A DNA stretch of 64,000 bases from positions 248,001 through 312,000 of the forward strand of contig NZ_ANHY01000006.1 of assembly GCF_000315795.1 (NCBI RefSeq). The letters are read 5' to 3'. Positions 1 to 9,392 of the stretch are shown in pieces (position 1 is the stretch's first letter; each line of letters opens with the position of its first letter). The notes below the pieces were generated by a model that saw only the letters and a list, made by a program, of their open reading frames with translations, had not been told where the DNA came from and ran no database searches. This DNA is from Caenispirillum salinarum AK4. GTDB lineage: Bacteria; Pseudomonadota; Alphaproteobacteria; Rhodospirillales; Rhodospirillaceae. Made by a program: the position numbers and the translations under genes.

Positions 1-116
1 TCGACCCCGTGGCGGCACGGCGCGGCGAGGTGCCGATCTACTTTGCGCGGTTGCGGCCGTGGCAGATGGGACTGGCCGTGGCGGCGCTCGTCGTTCTGTG
101 GGCCGGGGCGCCCTAG
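1..116 (+). CDS. C-terminal fragment of an unidentified membrane protein
   Basis: Frame 3 is open from the window edge and ends with TAG at 114-116. The visible 37 residues end in a hydrophobic stretch (MGLAVAALVVLWAG) after a basic segment (RLRPW), which looks like a final membrane helix. The start and most of the gene lie outside the window, so the family cannot be named. Its stop codon overlaps the 3' end of the convergent exporter gene by four bases. An upstream reading in the other two frames gives Arg/Pro-rich shadow proteins and was rejected. Confidence 0.5.
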   Translation, partial: DPVAARRGEVPIYFARLRPWQMGLAVAALVVLWAGAP

Positions 117-874
117 CCTCTCACGAAAAACAGCACGGTCATCACGGCACCCGTCACAACCACCACGCCGCGTACCCATTGCGGCGGCACTTTGCGGGAA
201 ACGCGAGCCGCCACATAGCCGCCGATCACCGCGGCCACGGCCATGGGCATCACCTCGGCCCAGGCGACCACGCCGCCGCCGGCATACAGGATCACGGCGA
301 TGATGGTCAGCAGCGCCGACAACAGGTTCTTCACGCCGTTCGCGACATTGATGTCGGCCTCGCCCAGCAGCCGCAGGACCGCCAGGAGGACGATGCCGAG
401 GCCGCCGTTGAAGTAGCCGCCGTAAATGCTGACGGCCAAGATGGCCACGCCGGTCAGCGCCGGTCCATGGCTGATCTCGCGTCCAGCTTTCGCAAGCGTT
501 TCCAATAGCTTCGGACCGAATGCGAAAAGCAGCGTCGCGGCCAGCAGAAGCCACGGCACGATGGCCGAGAAGGCCGCGTCGGTGGTCATGAGCAGGAGCC
601 CTGCCCCGATGGCGCCGCCAATTCCCGACACCGCCGCCACGGCCCACAACGGCAGGCCGCCCGGCGGCGCCCGCAACAGATCACGGAAACCCCACGCGCT
701 GGCCATGTAGCCCGGCAGCAGCGCCACGGTTCCTGTCGCGTTCGCTGTCACCGGCGGCACGCCGATGAACACCAGCGCGGGCAGGGTGAGGAACGAGCCT
801 CCACCGGCGATGGCGTTCAAGGCACCGCCGAAGAAGGCGGCGACGGCGATGATGGCAATGTCGAGAAGGTCCAT
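113..874 (-). CDS. TSUP (TauE/SafE, former DUF81) family membrane exporter
   Basis: 253-residue integral membrane protein of the TauE/SafE family, whose members move sulfite, sulfonates or related anions out of the cell. Visible features are the N-terminal GGALNAIAGGGSFLTLPAL segment (residues 16-34), the ANATGTVALLPG motif (44-55), and about eight hydrophobic segments. A longer reading from 946 adds 24 Cys/Arg/Pro-rich residues that do not look like this family, so the ATG at 874 is preferred. It stands alone and converges on the fragment to its left. The substrate cannot be told from sequence. Confidence 0.85.
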   Translation of the reverse strand: MDLLDIAIIAVAAFFGGALNAIAGGGSFLTLPALVFIGVPPVTANATGTVALLPGYMASAWGFRDLLRAPPGGLPLWAVAAVSGIGGAIGAGLLLMTTDAAFSAIVPWLLLAATLLFAFGPKLLETLAKAGREISHGPALTGVAILAVSIYGGYFNGGLGIVLLAVLRLLGEADINVANGVKNLLSALLTIIAVILYAGGGVVAWAEVMPMAVAAVIGGYVAARVSRKVPPQWVRGVVVVTGAVMTVLFFVRG

Positions 875-998
875 GCGTCCGGCCGGGGTGCTTGCTGCGA
901 AAGGGCCGGTACCGTAGCCACGCGGGCAGCGGCAGGAAAGGGCCATTGCCGCCCTTCCCCGCTCCGCCGTCTCAGCGGTTGCTCACAAGAGGCTGAAA

Positions 999-1769
999 TC
1001 AGCCGATGATGTTGTAGCCGGCATCAACGTAATGCACGCCGCCGGTGACCGTCCGCGCGCCGTCGGAGACCAGGAAGTTGGCGTAGGCGCCAATCTCCTC
1101 GATGGTCACCAGCGTGTGCTGGGGCGCGCGCTCGGCAGCCTTTTCCATCAGGGCGTCGAAGCGCTGGATGCCGCTGGCGGCGCGGGTCTTGAGCGGGCCG
1201 GGCGACAGCGCGTTGACGCGGATGCCCTTTTCCCCCAGGTCGGCGGCCATGTAGCGGGTGACGCTTTCCAGCGCCGCCTTGACAGGGCCCATGATGTTGT
1301 AGTCGGTCACCACCTTTTCCGACCCGTAGAACGACACCGTCAGAAGGCTGCCGCCGTCGGTCATGAGGGGCTCGGCGTACTGGGCGACACGGATGAAGCT
1401 GTGGCAGCTGACGTCCATGGCCTGGGCGAAGCCGTCGCGCGAGCAGTCGACGACGCGGCCGTGCAGGTCTTCCTTGGGCGCGAAGGCGATGGAGTGCAGC
1501 ACGAAGTCCAGCTTGCCCCACTTTTCCTTCACGGCGTCGAAGACGGCACGCATCTGGCCGCTCTGGCGTACGTCGCAGGGGCCGAGCAGGTCGGCATCCA
1601 GGCGCTCGGCCAGCGGCGCGACATAGGGCTTGGCCTTTTCATTGAGGTAGCTGACGGCGAGATCCGCACCCGCCTCGCGGAACTGCTGCGCGCATCCCCA
1701 GGCGATGCTCTGGTCGTTCGCGATACCGATCACCAGGCCCTTCTTGCCGGCCAGTGAAAACGTGGTCAT
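999..1769 (-). CDS. fabI: Enoyl-[acyl-carrier-protein] reductase (NADH), FabI
   Basis: 256 residues, normal FabI length. FabI reduces trans-2-enoyl-ACP in the last step of each type II fatty-acid elongation cycle. The NAD-binding loop GIANDQSIAWG is at residues 15-25. The FabI active site, Tyr and Lys six residues apart, is present as Y157 and K164, with an upstream Tyr at 148. The motif SPGPLKT follows, and the chain ends in GGVHYVDAGYNIIG, the FabI terminus. Some active-site neighbours (SFYGSEKVVTDYN) differ from the common SYLGAER form, so it may be one of two FabI paralogues, as many alphaproteobacteria have. It is monocistronic with 111 bp upstream. Confidence 0.93.
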   Translation of the reverse strand: MTTFSLAGKKGLVIGIANDQSIAWGCAQQFREAGADLAVSYLNEKAKPYVAPLAERLDADLLGPCDVRQSGQMRAVFDAVKEKWGKLDFVLHSIAFAPKEDLHGRVVDCSRDGFAQAMDVSCHSFIRVAQYAEPLMTDGGSLLTVSFYGSEKVVTDYNIMGPVKAALESVTRYMAADLGEKGIRVNALSPGPLKTRAASGIQRFDALMEKAAERAPQHTLVTIEEIGAYANFLVSDGARTVTGGVHYVDAGYNIIG

Positions 1770-1880
1770 GGCTCTCTCCCCGGTTTAAGCACAAAGTCGT
1801 GCTGCGGTGCAGCAAAGCGCACTTCCCACCTGGGGTCCAGAGTCGAAGAATGAAAGATTGGAGACGAAAATTTGCCGCCC

Positions 1881-2672
1881 TCAGGCGACCTCCAGCACCA
1901 TGCCGTCGTAACCGGGTTCCAGGCCTTCGGGCAGGGTGCGGCGCAGCGTGCCGTAGTCCAGGCTGGGCCCCATGTGCGTGAGCACCGTGCGCTCCGGCCG
2001 GACCCGCTGGTGCCAGCCGATCACCTTGTCGACGTGGGCGTGGGTGCTGTGCGGCGTGTTCGTCAGACAGCCGACCACCCAGGTCGTCACACCGTCGAGC
2101 ACGGCAAAGGCGGCCTCGTCCAGGTCCAGGACGTCGGTGGAGTAGGCAAAGTTGCCGATGCGGAACCCCCACGACGTGGCCCAGCCGTGATCCTGGGCAA
2201 AGGCCCTCACCGCCACCCCGACGGCCGTGAAACGTGGCTGGATGAGGTTGGGAACCAGCCAGGGGCGGAAGATCGGTTGTGTCGCCAGATCAATGCCTTC
2301 AAAGCAATAGCTGAAGCGCTGCTGCAGGTCGTGAAGAGTCGGCTCATCGCCCCAGATGGGAAGCGGCCCACGGATGAGCCGGTTGACCTCGCGCAACTCG
2401 TCGATGCCATGGATGTGGTCGGCGTGGGCGTGGGTGTAGAGGACGCCGTCCAGCCCCGGCACGCCCACGGCCAGCAATTGCTCCCGCACGTCCGGGCCGC
2501 TGTCTACTAGTAGACGACGGCCGGATTGCTCCACCAGGATGGAGGCCCGGAGGCGCCGGTTGCGGGGCTCGTCCGGATCGCAGTCGCCCCAGCCGGCAGA
2601 GAGCATGGGAACGCCGCCGGCGGGGCCGGTGCCGAGAAGGGTGACTTTGATCGGCGCGCCCTGCCCCGTCAC
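1881..2672 (-). CDS. MBL-fold metallo-hydrolase (PhnP-like)
   Basis: 263-residue metallo-beta-lactamase-fold hydrolase with the metal-binding motif THAHADH at 80-86 (H81, H83, D85, H86), an N-terminal LGTGPAGGVP loop and a C-terminal THMGPSLDYG motif. It is closest in layout to PhnP/cyclic-phosphodiesterase-like proteins. It starts with GTG overlapping the tatD stop codon (GTGA), so it is translationally coupled as the last gene of the tmk-holB-metG-tatD block. The same gene follows tatD in many alphaproteobacteria. Substrate unknown. The coding sequence contains a perfect 14-bp palindrome (2502-2515) also found elsewhere in the window. Confidence 0.85.
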   Translation of the reverse strand: MTGQGAPIKVTLLGTGPAGGVPMLSAGWGDCDPDEPRNRRLRASILVEQSGRRLLVDSGPDVREQLLAVGVPGLDGVLYTHAHADHIHGIDELREVNRLIRGPLPIWGDEPTLHDLQQRFSYCFEGIDLATQPIFRPWLVPNLIQPRFTAVGVAVRAFAQDHGWATSWGFRIGNFAYSTDVLDLDEAAFAVLDGVTTWVVGCLTNTPHSTHAHVDKVIGWHQRVRPERTVLTHMGPSLDYGTLRRTLPEGLEPGYDGMVLEVA

Positions 2673-3463
2673 GCGGCGATGGCCTCGGGATTCGGCGCCT
2701 TGGAGAACAGGCGGAAGAAGTTGGCGGTGGTGGTTTCCTCCACCTCTTTCATGGACACGCCCTTGACCTCGGCCAGAACCTTGGCGGTGTGCGCAACGAA
2801 CGACGGCTCGTTCCGTTTGCCGCGCTTGGGGACCGGGGACAGGTACGGCGCATCCGTTTCCACGAGCAGGCGGTCCAGCGGCACGCGGGCGGCGATCTCG
2901 CGCAGCTCGCCCGACTTCTTGAAGGTCAGGATGCCCGACAGGCTGATGTACAGGCCGAGTTCGACAGCCTTTTCAGCCAGTTCCGGGCCGGAACTGAAGC
3001 AGTGGATCAAGCCGGGGAAGGCGCCCTTTCCGACCTCCTCCTCCAGGATCGCGCTCGTCTCGTCGTCAGCATTGCGGGTATGAATGACGATGGGAAGCTG
3101 CATGTCCCGCGCCGCCTGGATGTGGCTGCGAAAGCTGCGCTTCTGCTCCTCGCGCGGGCTGTGATCGTAGAAGAAATCCAGCCCCGTCTCGCCGAAGCCC
3201 ACCACCTTGGGGTGCCTGGCCTTCTCCAGCAGCGTCGCGGCGTCCGTCTCGGGCTCATTGCCGGCTTCGTGCGGATGGATGCCGACCGTGCAGGTCATCT
3301 GCTCGTGCGCCTCGGCCAGCGCCAGCACCTTTCCGAACTTCGTGATGTGCGTGCAGATGGTCAGCATATGACCGACACCGGCCTCGCGGGCGCGCGCAAG
3401 CACGCCCTCGAAGTCTTCGGCGAAGTCGGGAAAATCCAGGTGACAATGGCTGTCGACGAGCAT
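2669..3463 (-). CDS. tatD: TatD-family metal-dependent DNase/hydrolase
   Basis: 264 residues, family length. TatD proteins are TIM-barrel, metal-dependent nucleases with 3'-5' exonuclease activity. Metal ligands visible are DSHCHLDF (H6, H8), the GETGLDFFYD motif near residue 93-102, IHTRNA, LIHCFSS and LVETDAPYLSP. The ATG overlaps the metG stop codon by one base (TGATG) and its own stop overlaps the next gene, so it sits in the middle of a tightly coupled operon. Assignment to the family is sure. The physiological role (DNA repair or quality control) is inferred. Confidence 0.92.
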   Translation of the reverse strand: MLVDSHCHLDFPDFAEDFEGVLARAREAGVGHMLTICTHITKFGKVLALAEAHEQMTCTVGIHPHEAGNEPETDAATLLEKARHPKVVGFGETGLDFFYDHSPREEQKRSFRSHIQAARDMQLPIVIHTRNADDETSAILEEEVGKGAFPGLIHCFSSGPELAEKAVELGLYISLSGILTFKKSGELREIAARVPLDRLLVETDAPYLSPVPKRGKRNEPSFVAHTAKVLAEVKGVSMKEVEETTTANFFRLFSKAPNPEAIAA

Positions 3464-5031
3464 CAGCCCTTGGTCTCCTCGTTGGTCTCGGGCTCCACAT
3501 AGCGCGGGAAGACGCCCTGCGGCTTGGGGATCGGCGTTCCGGCCGTCAGCGCCCCACCCTCGCCCAGCGCGGCGAAGGTGCGCGCGTCATCGGGAATGGA
3601 CAACTGGTCGAGCATCTTGGCCGCGCTCTCGGGCACCACGGGCTGCATGAGGATGGCGACGTTGCGGACCGCCTCCATCAGCACGTACAGGACCGTCGCC
3701 ATGCGGGCGGGGTCGCTCTTGCGCAGCACCCACGGCGCCTGGCGATCCACATAGGCGTTGGCGGCGCGCACGACAACCCAGATGGTTTCCAGCGCCTCGT
3801 GAAAGGCTTGGCGGTCCATCAGCGGGCGCACCTTGCCGAGCAGGCCGTAGGCCGCGTCCAGCAGCTCTCGGTCCTCGGGCGTGAAGGCGCCGACCTCGGG
3901 CACCTCGCCCTTGCAGTTCTTGGCGGTCATGGACAGCACGCGCTGGGACAGGTTGCCCAGGTCGTTGGCAAGTTCGCCGTTCATGCGACCGACCATGGCG
4001 CGATGACTGAAGTCGCCGTCGTTGCCGAACGGCACCTCGCGCATCAGGAAATAGCGCACCTGGTCCAGGCCGTAGGTCTCGATCAGCTCCAGCGGGTCGA
4101 TGACGTTGCCGACGCTTTTCGAGATCTTCTTGCCCTCGTTGGTCCACCAGCCGTGGGCGAAGACGCGCTTGGGCGGCGTGATGCCGGCGGCCATCAGGAA
4201 GGCCGGCCAGAACACGGCATGGAAGCGCAGAATGTCCTTGCCCACCATGTGCAGGTCGGCCGGCCAGAACTTGTCGAACTCGCCGCCTTCCTCGGGCCAG
4301 CCGACGGCGGTGATGTAGTTGGTCAGCGCGTCCAGCCACACGTACATGATGTGCGCGTCGTCGCCCGGCACCGGCACGCCCCATTTGAAGGTAGTGCGCG
4401 AGATGGACAGGTCCTGCAATCCTCCGCGGACGAAGCTCATCACCTCGTTGCGGCGGCTTTCGGGGGCGATAAAGTCCGGGTTGTCCTGGTAGAACTGCAT
4501 CAGCTTGTCGCCCCAGGCCGACAGGCGGAAGAAGTAGCTGGGCTCCTCCACCCACTCCACCGGTGCGCCGGTCGGGGCCATCTTCTGGCCGTCGGGGCCG
4601 TCGACCAGTTCGTCCTCGGCATAGAAGGCCTCGTCGCGGACGGCGTACCAGCCCTTGTAGGCGTCGAGGTAGATCATGTCCTTCTCGACAAGACGCTTCC
4701 AGAGGGCCTGGCAGGCGGCCTTGTGGCGGTCTTCCGTCGTGCGGATGAAGTCGTCGTTGGAAAAGTTCATGGCCGTCGCCAGGTCGCGGAAGTTCTGCGA
4801 CACCTGGTCGGTGAAGGTCTGCGGGTCGATGCCCTTGGCCGCGGCGGACTTTTCCACCTTCTGCCCGTGTTCGTCCGTGCCCGTCAGGAACTTGACGTCA
4901 AAGCCGTCCAGCCGTTTGAACCGCGCCAGCACGTCGCAGGCCAGCGTCGTGTAGGCGTGGCCGATGTGCGGCTTGTCGTTCACGTAATAGATGGGCGTGG
5001 TGATGTAATAGGGCGTCGTCTGCCCGCTCAT
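3463..5031 (-). CDS. metG: Methionyl-tRNA synthetase
   Basis: 522 residues, the short MetRS form without the C-terminal EMAP-type tRNA-binding domain. It charges tRNA-Met with methionine. The class I signature is seen as PHIGHAYTT near the N terminus and the KMSKS loop as KISKSVGNVIDP. No Cys4 zinc knuckle is seen in the connective peptide. The C-terminal half is the helical anticodon-binding domain. The gene lies 26 bp downstream of holB and overlaps tatD by one base. Confidence 0.95.
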   Translation of the reverse strand: MSGQTTPYYITTPIYYVNDKPHIGHAYTTLACDVLARFKRLDGFDVKFLTGTDEHGQKVEKSAAAKGIDPQTFTDQVSQNFRDLATAMNFSNDDFIRTTEDRHKAACQALWKRLVEKDMIYLDAYKGWYAVRDEAFYAEDELVDGPDGQKMAPTGAPVEWVEEPSYFFRLSAWGDKLMQFYQDNPDFIAPESRRNEVMSFVRGGLQDLSISRTTFKWGVPVPGDDAHIMYVWLDALTNYITAVGWPEEGGEFDKFWPADLHMVGKDILRFHAVFWPAFLMAAGITPPKRVFAHGWWTNEGKKISKSVGNVIDPLELIETYGLDQVRYFLMREVPFGNDGDFSHRAMVGRMNGELANDLGNLSQRVLSMTAKNCKGEVPEVGAFTPEDRELLDAAYGLLGKVRPLMDRQAFHEALETIWVVVRAANAYVDRQAPWVLRKSDPARMATVLYVLMEAVRNVAILMQPVVPESAAKMLDQLSIPDDARTFAALGEGGALTAGTPIPKPQGVFPRYVEPETNEETKG

Positions 5032-5057
5032 CGCGAGGGCCTCCGGGAAAGGGGAAC

Positions 5058-6212
5058 TCAGGCGCGCACCAGTCGCTCGACCGCGAGGAACGCGCTGATC
5101 AGCGCCTGTTTCTTGTCAAGGTGAACCGCCTGGGTGCGGTCGAAAAGGTGGCTGATCTTTTCCCACACCTGCACCCATTGTTCAAGGGCGCCCGCGGCGG
5201 CCAACCGCTGGGTCAGAGCGGCCTCGCCGGGCACCACTTCGGGCTCCACAACGCCCGAGCCCTTGGCGCGGATGACCCGGCCCAGCCACCAGGTGAACAG
5301 GTCGGCGGCGATGCGGAAACCGTGGTCGCCCTTCGACAGCTTTTCCGCCAGCGCGTGCAGCCCTGCGACGTCCAGCCGCGGCAGCCCCTGGAGCAGCTTG
5401 ATAAGGTCGCGGTAGAGGTCCAGGCCGCCCTGTTCCTCCAGCTCCAGTGCGCGGCCGACACTGCCCTCGCCCATGGCCGCGAGCGCCGCGCGGTCGGCGT
5501 CCGACAGCTGCGGCTTGTGGCGGGCGAGCAGGGTTTGCACCGTCCCGGCCTCCAGCGGCCGCAGCGGCAGGCGGCGGCAGCGGGACCGGATGGTGGGCAG
5601 CAGGCGCGCGGGGTTGTGGGTGACCAGAAGCAGAAGCGCCCGGCGCGGCGGCTCCTCCAGCACCTTCAGCACGGCGTTGGCGGCGGAAACGTTCATGTCC
5701 TCCGCCCCGTCGATGAGCACGATGCGCCAGCCGCCCTCCGCTGAGGTCATGGAGAGGAACGACCCCACCCCGCGCACGCTCTCGACGTTGATGACGGTCT
5801 GTAGCTTCTTGGTCTTTTCCTGCACCTCGCGCTTGACCACGCGCAGGTCGCCGTGACCGCCGGCCGAAACCCGGCGCACCACCGGATGATCCTCCGGCAG
5901 GTCGAGCGATGCGGGGGCGGCTGATTCCGGCGCCGGCAAGGCGTCGCCGAACAGTCCCGGCCCGGCATCCTCCGCGGCCCCGCCCTGCCCCGCGTCCACG
6001 TTGCCCTGGGCCAGAACGAAGCGGGCGATGCGGTAGGCGAGCGTCGCCTTGCCGATTCCGCGCTGGCCGGAAATCAGCCAGGCATGGTGCATGCGGCCGG
6101 AGTTCCAGGCGTCCAACACCTCGCGCTCCGCCGCCTCGTGACCGAGCAGGTCGAGAGTCCGGAACGGCGCGTATGGATCGTCCAGAAGGGCGTCGTCGGC
6201 CGCGGCCATCAT
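5058..6212 (-). CDS. holB: DNA polymerase III delta-prime subunit
   Basis: 384-residue clamp-loader subunit of the replicative polymerase. The Walker A motif GQRGIGKA is at residues 49-56, preceded by the typical LLGHEAAE...AWNSGRMHHAWLISG start. LIDGAEDMNVSAANAVLKVLEEPP corresponds to the Walker B and sensor I region, and SRCRRLPLRPL is the clamp-loader SRC motif. A 40-residue Ala/Gly/Pro-rich insert follows the P-loop helix where some homologues have a zinc module. The start ATG overlaps the tmk stop (ATGA). A second in-frame ATG follows directly, so the true start is uncertain by one codon. Confidence 0.92.
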   Translation of the reverse strand: MMAAADDALLDDPYAPFRTLDLLGHEAAEREVLDAWNSGRMHHAWLISGQRGIGKATLAYRIARFVLAQGNVDAGQGGAAEDAGPGLFGDALPAPESAAPASLDLPEDHPVVRRVSAGGHGDLRVVKREVQEKTKKLQTVINVESVRGVGSFLSMTSAEGGWRIVLIDGAEDMNVSAANAVLKVLEEPPRRALLLLVTHNPARLLPTIRSRCRRLPLRPLEAGTVQTLLARHKPQLSDADRAALAAMGEGSVGRALELEEQGGLDLYRDLIKLLQGLPRLDVAGLHALAEKLSKGDHGFRIAADLFTWWLGRVIRAKGSGVVEPEVVPGEAALTQRLAAAGALEQWVQVWEKISHLFDRTQAVHLDKKQALISAFLAVERLVRA

Positions 6213-6913
6213 TCGGCCTCCCGTTTCGGCTCCGGCAGCGGCAGGCGGCCGGCGACCACCGCCAGAACGGCGGCATGGACCGCCTCGACATCCTCCGCGG
6301 CAGAAACGAGAGCGCAGCGCTCCGGCTCCCGTTCCGCGATGGTGTGGAAGCCCGCGCGCATACGCGCGTGGAAGCCGTCGTCCATGCGCTCGTAGCGGTC
6401 CTCGCCGGCATCGCCGGGCGCCTCGGCACGGCGGCCGGCGCGGGCGAGCCCCTCCTCCACCGGCAGGTCCAGGATCAGCGTCAGGTCGGGCCGGAAACGG
6501 TTCAGCACGAGCGTGTCCAGCCGGCGGATGCTCTCGCGCCCCATGCGGTGGCCGTAGCCCTGGTAGGCCATGGTGCTGTCGGCGAAACGGTCGCAGATCA
6601 CCCAGCGTCCGGCCTTGAGCGCCGGGGCGATGACGCGGCGGACATGGTCGCGGCGGGCGGCGTAGTGCAACAAGGCCTCGGTCATGGGGTCCCAGCGGCC
6701 CGGCTCGCCGGTGACCAGCAGGGCACGGATGTCCTCGGCCCCCTGCGAACCGCCGGGCTCGCGCGTCTGCACGACGTCCAGCCCGCGCGCCCGCAGGGCG
6801 TCAGCCAGCAGGCGCGCCTGGGTCGACTTGCCCGCACCCTCGCCGCCTTCAAGCGTGATGAAGCGTCCCCGGGGCCGAAGCCCCGCCGTCGTCGCCGTCT
6901 TGCCGTCCGTCAC
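6209..6913 (-). CDS. tmk: Thymidylate kinase
   Basis: 234 residues. Phosphorylates dTMP to dTDP in dTTP synthesis. The P-loop GGEGAGKST is at 23-31, the DRF motif at 108-110 and YQGYG at 117-121. There is a lid region rich in Arg (ARAGRRAE). It starts with GTG, 18 bp after the upstream carboxypeptidase gene. The N-terminal tail of about 16 residues before RGRFITLEG is longer than in E. coli Tmk, so a later start is possible. The stop codon overlaps holB, a very common alphaproteobacterial pairing. Confidence 0.94.
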   Translation of the reverse strand: MTDGKTATTAGLRPRGRFITLEGGEGAGKSTQARLLADALRARGLDVVQTREPGGSQGAEDIRALLVTGEPGRWDPMTEALLHYAARRDHVRRVIAPALKAGRWVICDRFADSTMAYQGYGHRMGRESIRRLDTLVLNRFRPDLTLILDLPVEEGLARAGRRAEAPGDAGEDRYERMDDGFHARMRAGFHTIAEREPERCALVSAAEDVEAVHAAVLAVVAGRLPLPEPKREAE

Positions 6914-6931
6914 CGTCGCGCCCGCCCGGCC

Positions 6932-8182
6932 CTATTGCTCGGCCGGCTGCGGCGCGGCGGCGTCCATGGCCTGGCGCGCGGCCCCGAAGACCAGGTGCTT
7001 GGCGGCGGCGCCCATGCGACCGACGAAGCCCAGCTTGGGCACGTCCTCGCCGGCGATAAGCGGCACGGTCTGGCGCTCCATTTCCGGTCCCTCGACCACC
7101 AGGGTCGCAAGCTGCTGGCCCTTCTGGATCGGCGCCGGGATGGGGCCGTCGTAGACCACGCTGACGCGGAACTCGTCGCTGGGCTGGCGCGGGATGGTCA
7201 GGTGCAGGTCCCGGTCGATGACGAGCGGCACCGTGTCCGCCTCGCCCAGCCAGACCTCGGCGCTTTCCACCACCTCGCCCTTGTCGAACAGGTCGCGGTT
7301 CTCGAAGGTGCGGAAGCCCCAATCCAGCAGCTGCTGGGTTTCCTGCGCACGCTCCTTGGTGCTGTCCAGGCCGTTGACCACCAGAATCAACCGACGCTCC
7401 GCCCGCTTGGCCGAGGCGGTCAGGCCATAGCCCGCAACCTCCGTATGGCCCGTCTTCAGCCCGTCGGCATCGATGGGCATGTAGAGCAGCGGATTGCGGT
7501 TGTGCTGGGTGATGCCGTTGTAGGTGTACTCGGTCTTGGAGTAGATGTCGTAGTACTCGGGAAAGTCCAGGATGATGCGTTTGGCCAGCGTCGCCAGATC
7601 GCGTGCGGTCATGTAATGATCCGGGGCCGGCAGGCCCGTTGCGTTGGTGAAGTTCGAACCGGTCAAGCCGATCTTTTCGGCCTCGCGGTTCATCAGTTGG
7701 GCGAAAGCCGCTTCGCTCCCGGAAACATTCTCGGCGACAACAATGCAGGCATCGTTGCCCGACTGGATGATGATGCCGTGCAGCAGCTCCTCCAGCGTCA
7801 CCTGGCTGTTGGGCTCGAGGAACATGGTCGAGCCGCCGGACGCCGCGCCACCCTTGCGCCAGGCGTTCTCCGAGACGCTGAAAATGTCGTCCATCTTCAG
7901 CTTGCCCTGCTTGAGCATGTCGAAGACTACATACGTAGTCATCAGCTTGCTCATGGACGACGGCGGCATCTGAACGTCGGCATCCTTGGCGAACATAACC
8001 GTTTCGGTATCGAAATCCATCAGCAGCGCCTCGCGCGCCTTGGTTTCAATGGCCAAGGCCGTGCCGCCGGCCGCCGTGGCCGCGAAAGCCGCCACCACCG
8101 AAGCCGCGAGGCCCCGTCGCAGGACCTTGAAGAAGTCACCCGTCGTCGTGCGCGTCATCGATCGATCGTACCTTGATTGCAT
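6932..8182 (-). CDS. D-alanyl-D-alanine carboxypeptidase (PBP5/6 type)
   Basis: 416 residues. A periplasmic, membrane-anchored penicillin-binding protein that trims the terminal D-Ala of peptidoglycan pentapeptides. The signal peptide is at residues 20-45. The active-site motifs are SxxK (S76-K79, in PPSSMSKLM), SGN (141-143) and KTG (243-245). The C-terminal PBP5 domain and a final amphipathic segment (AAKHLVFGAARQAMDAA) suit membrane attachment. An ATG eight codons further in (8158) is an equally possible start and keeps the signal peptide. Adjacent to rlpA and upstream of tmk, with 91 bp between it and rlpA. Confidence 0.92.
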   Translation of the reverse strand: MQSRYDRSMTRTTTGDFFKVLRRGLAASVVAAFAATAAGGTALAIETKAREALLMDFDTETVMFAKDADVQMPPSSMSKLMTTYVVFDMLKQGKLKMDDIFSVSENAWRKGGAASGGSTMFLEPNSQVTLEELLHGIIIQSGNDACIVVAENVSGSEAAFAQLMNREAEKIGLTGSNFTNATGLPAPDHYMTARDLATLAKRIILDFPEYYDIYSKTEYTYNGITQHNRNPLLYMPIDADGLKTGHTEVAGYGLTASAKRAERRLILVVNGLDSTKERAQETQQLLDWGFRTFENRDLFDKGEVVESAEVWLGEADTVPLVIDRDLHLTIPRQPSDEFRVSVVYDGPIPAPIQKGQQLATLVVEGPEMERQTVPLIAGEDVPKLGFVGRMGAAAKHLVFGAARQAMDAAAPQPAEQ

Positions 8183-8273
8183 CCGTGGAGCCCTGCGGCC
8201 GTCTCTTACCGGCGAACCGGGGCATTCTCGTGGCGATCCGGCGCTCCCCCCGGCACGCCCGGACGCGGTGTGG

Positions 8274-9392
8274 TCAGTCGGTCACCACCATGGCATTTCC
8301 GAACCCGGCCGATACCATGCGGTCGAGCAGGCTGCGGGCCGCAGCGTCGGACAGCGGGCCGAGCCGCACGCGATACATGGTCCCGCCGCCGGTGTCCACC
8401 GGCGTTACGTGGGTCTGCCCGAAATCCCGAAGGTCCGCTTCCAAGGCCCGGGCATTGGCGATGCTGGAGAAGGCGCCGGCCTGGACATAGGTGTCCCCGC
8501 CTGCCGCCGCCACGGGTTGTGAACCGGTGGCCGGAGCCGGAGCCCGCACCGTGGACGGAGCCGGCGCGATGACCCGCTCTCTCTGGGGCTCCGACGTTGC
8601 GATACGCGATGCGGGTTCGTCTCCGGGGGGCGGCAGAAGACGGGTGGCGACCGTAGCGGCCCCGGCACCCGGAAGCGGCGCCGATACGGTGGCGGAGGCG
8701 CCGGCCGACGGGCTGGCGGAGATGCTGGCCGCGCCTCCGTCCCCGCCGGGAATGGGTGCGCGCACCGTCACCCGGGGCTCCGGCGGGGGAACGGGCGCGG
8801 CCGGCGCGGGCGCCGACGCCGTCACGATGCGCCCTTCGCCGCCGCCGTTCAGCAGCGCGTCGCGCATGGCCATGCTTTCCTCCGCCAGGATTTCGACCCG
8901 CACGCGCGTCGTTCCCTGCCCCTCGAACCCCAGAAGCTGGGCGCCGCGGCGCGACACGTCGATAATCCGTTCCTTGGCGAAGGGGCCGCGGTCGTTGACC
9001 CGCAGGACGAGCGCCCGGCCGTTCTCAAGGTTCGTGACACGCACCACAGACGGCATCGGCAGCGTCCGGTGCGCCGCCGTCAGGTCATTCATGTCGTAGA
9101 CCTCGCCATTGGCGGTGGCCTTGCCATGGAAGTTGGGGCCGTACCACGAGGCGATGCCCTCTTCCACGTAGGAATAGTCTTCCTTGGGGTGATACCAGCG
9201 CCCGGCGATCTGGTAGGGCTGCCCCACCTTGTAACGGCCGCTGCCGGTGGAGATGTCGGCCGTGCCGCCGACCCGCTTGGCCGTGTGGACGGCAAGTTGC
9301 GTCTCGGCGCAGGCGGCCAGTGTCAAACCGGCGACGGTGAGAACGCCGGCCCGGCGCACAAGCCGTTGGAACGAAACGCGATCACCCATCAT
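8274..9392 (-). CDS. rlpA: RlpA septal/lytic transglycosylase lipoprotein with SPOR domain
   Basis: 372 residues from the ATG at 9392 (ATGATG, so 9389 is also possible). A longer frame adds an Arg/Pro-rich leader and was rejected. Lipoprotein signal with lipobox LAAC (C28). The double-psi beta-barrel domain holds IASWYGPNFHGKATANGE, the catalytic-type His in AAHRTLP and Asp in VNDRGPF. A long Ala/Pro/Gly-rich linker leads to a C-terminal SPOR domain (about 300-372) that binds denuded septal glycan. RlpA proteins cleave or bind naked glycan strands during division. Transcribed toward the D,D-carboxypeptidase, with the lytic transglycosylase upstream, so the three may form a cell-wall operon. 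Confidence 0.9.
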   Translation of the reverse strand: MMGDRVSFQRLVRRAGVLTVAGLTLAACAETQLAVHTAKRVGGTADISTGSGRYKVGQPYQIAGRWYHPKEDYSYVEEGIASWYGPNFHGKATANGEVYDMNDLTAAHRTLPMPSVVRVTNLENGRALVLRVNDRGPFAKERIIDVSRRGAQLLGFEGQGTTRVRVEILAEESMAMRDALLNGGGEGRIVTASAPAPAAPVPPPEPRVTVRAPIPGGDGGAASISASPSAGASATVSAPLPGAGAATVATRLLPPPGDEPASRIATSEPQRERVIAPAPSTVRAPAPATGSQPVAAAGGDTYVQAGAFSSIANARALEADLRDFGQTHVTPVDTGGGTMYRVRLGPLSDAAARSLLDRMVSAGFGNAMVVTD